13,173 nucleotides of DNA from Thermodesulfovibrionales bacterium (lineage in GTDB: Bacteria; Nitrospirota; Thermodesulfovibrionia; Thermodesulfovibrionales; UBA1546). The stretch spans positions 1 to 13,173 of the forward strand of contig JASEHP010000031.1 in the NCBI GenBank assembly GCA_030018605.1. The letters run 5' to 3'. Under the pieces are notes generated by a model. It had not been told where the DNA came from. It was given only the letters and a program-made list of their open reading frames with translations, and did not search any database. Position numbers and translations under genes: made by a program. Every line of letters begins with the position of its first letter. The first letter of the stretch is position 1. Below are positions 12,480 to 13,173 of the stretch, piece after piece.

Positions 12480-13076
12480 TTAAGAAGACTTCAGAAAGAG
12501 CTTGACCATTCAGAGAGCGTAATTCTTACGCTGGCAGTTGCACTGGAGTCAAAAGACCCTTATACGAAAGGTCATTCAGAGAGGGTAGCAAATCTTTCAG
12601 CAGAATTTGCCTCCATCATAGGTTTTCCGGGAAGAGAACAGAATCTTATAATGAAGGCAGGCATTCTTCATGATATAGGCAAGATAGGGATAGGAGACCA
12701 TATACTCCATAAAAGCGGTATTCTCACAAAGGAAGAGGCAATATTCATCGAGCAGCACACTGTTATAGGAGAAAAGATATGCAGGCCGCTTCATTCGCTC
12801 AGCGTAATACTGCCGATTATAAGACATCATCATGAGAGATGGGATGGCGATGGATTCCCTGACGGGCTTAAGGGCGAACAGATACCGGTTATGGCAAGGA
12901 TTCTTTCAATTGTGGATGCTTTTGACACAATGGTATCCGAAAGGCCTTACAGAAGCCCGATTTCTATAGAGAAGGCAATTAAGAAAATGGAAAAAGAAAA
13001 AAACTCCGGCCAGTGGGACCCGGTGTTCCTTGAAAAATTTATAGAAATGATGAGGGGAAAGGCAGACAAGGGATGA
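12480..13076 (+). pseudogene. HD-GYP (c-di-GMP phosphodiesterase) domain, separated from its receiver by a stop codon
   Basis: HD-GYP domains hydrolyse cyclic di-GMP. In the frame of the preceding receiver, translation after the TAA would read LRRLQKELDHSESVILTLAV, SKDPYTKGHSERVANL, LHDIGKIGIGDHIL, HTVIGEKI, RHHHERWDGDGFPDGLKGE and SIVDAFDTMVSERPYR. The HD pair, the HHHERWDG stretch and GFP (a GYP variant) are all conserved, and there is no other stop until TGA at 13074-13076. The frame has no ATG, GTG or TTG between the TAA and ATG 12651. A protein begun at 12651 would lack the first helices, including GHSERVA, and would probably not fold. I therefore call it a recent nonsense pseudogene or a readthrough product; sequencing error is the main alternative. 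Confidence 0.75.
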
Positions 13077-13126
13077 TTAAGGTCGCCATAGTCGGAATCC
13101 CGAAGCATTGGGAGAATGAGGCATAA
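13073..13126 (+). other. short ATGA-overlapping reading frame
   Basis: ATG at 13073 overlaps the HD-GYP stop (ATGA) and opens 17 codons, MIKVAIVGIPKHWENEA, before TAA. The beginning looks like the first strand of a Rossmann-type protein, and the overlap is typical of a real coupled gene, so it may be a truncated or frameshifted gene. No clear continuation in another frame is visible in the last 47 bp of the window. Confidence 0.3.
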
Positions 13127-13173
13127 TTACTTTTTTCGGTGTCTGTTTTGGAGTATGGAGAGGATTAATTTAC

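Overview
The window looks like chromosomal DNA from an anaerobic or microaerophilic Gram-negative-type bacterium of roughly 43-45% GC. Several things suggest a Nitrospirota or deltaproteobacterial-type lineage: TorD/FmdE/ModE/MoeA-like molybdoenzyme accessory genes, a 2x[4Fe-4S] ferredoxin, a predicted PPi-type phosphofructokinase, and DUF507 genes next to ribosomal genes. No rRNA or species marker is present, so the taxonomy is an inference.

Left block, + strand, 2-3380: a molybdenum-enzyme maturation cluster. It holds a TorD-type chaperone, an FmdE-like metal-binding protein, a small unrecognised protein, a ModE-type regulator without a molybdate-binding domain, and a MoeA-like molybdopterin-binding protein with a C-terminal cysteine cluster. 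The modE-like gene has its own promoter, and a palindrome resembling a ModE operator lies over the predicted transcription start, suggesting autoregulation. The molybdoenzyme itself would lie upstream, outside the window.

Middle block, - strand, read from about 10636 down to 3384: a DUF72 protein, RecN, a small ferredoxin (4-nt overlap with recN), an HU/IHF protein, the rpsF-ssb-rpsR operon, two DUF507 genes, a membrane GAF-GAF-GGDEF diguanylate cyclase and a short HNH endonuclease-like protein. From rpsF on, most genes are separated by 1-3 nt or overlap, which looks like one long transcript. The exception is the ssb-rpsR gap, which is filled by a fold-back repeat.

Right block, + strand, 10783-13173: a predicted PPi-dependent 6-phosphofructokinase, a strong hairpin followed at once by a good promoter, and a response regulator joined in frame to an HD-GYP phosphodiesterase but interrupted by a TAA codon. 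A short ATGA-overlapping reading frame lies at the right end. The window thus holds a c-di-GMP synthase and the remains of a c-di-GMP hydrolase.

The most unusual structure is a set of fold-back arrays built from runs of 7-9-bp units that invert near the middle. One lies between modE and moeA (8-bp units), two lie in frame inside the moeA-like gene (8-bp and 7-bp units), and one lies between ssb and rpsR (7-9-bp units). A different fold-back element of the GTCATTGCGAG type sits between recN and the DUF72 gene. The two copies inside moeA extend inter-motif segments of the protein without breaking the frame. I saw no tRNA, CRISPR array, transposase or phage gene.
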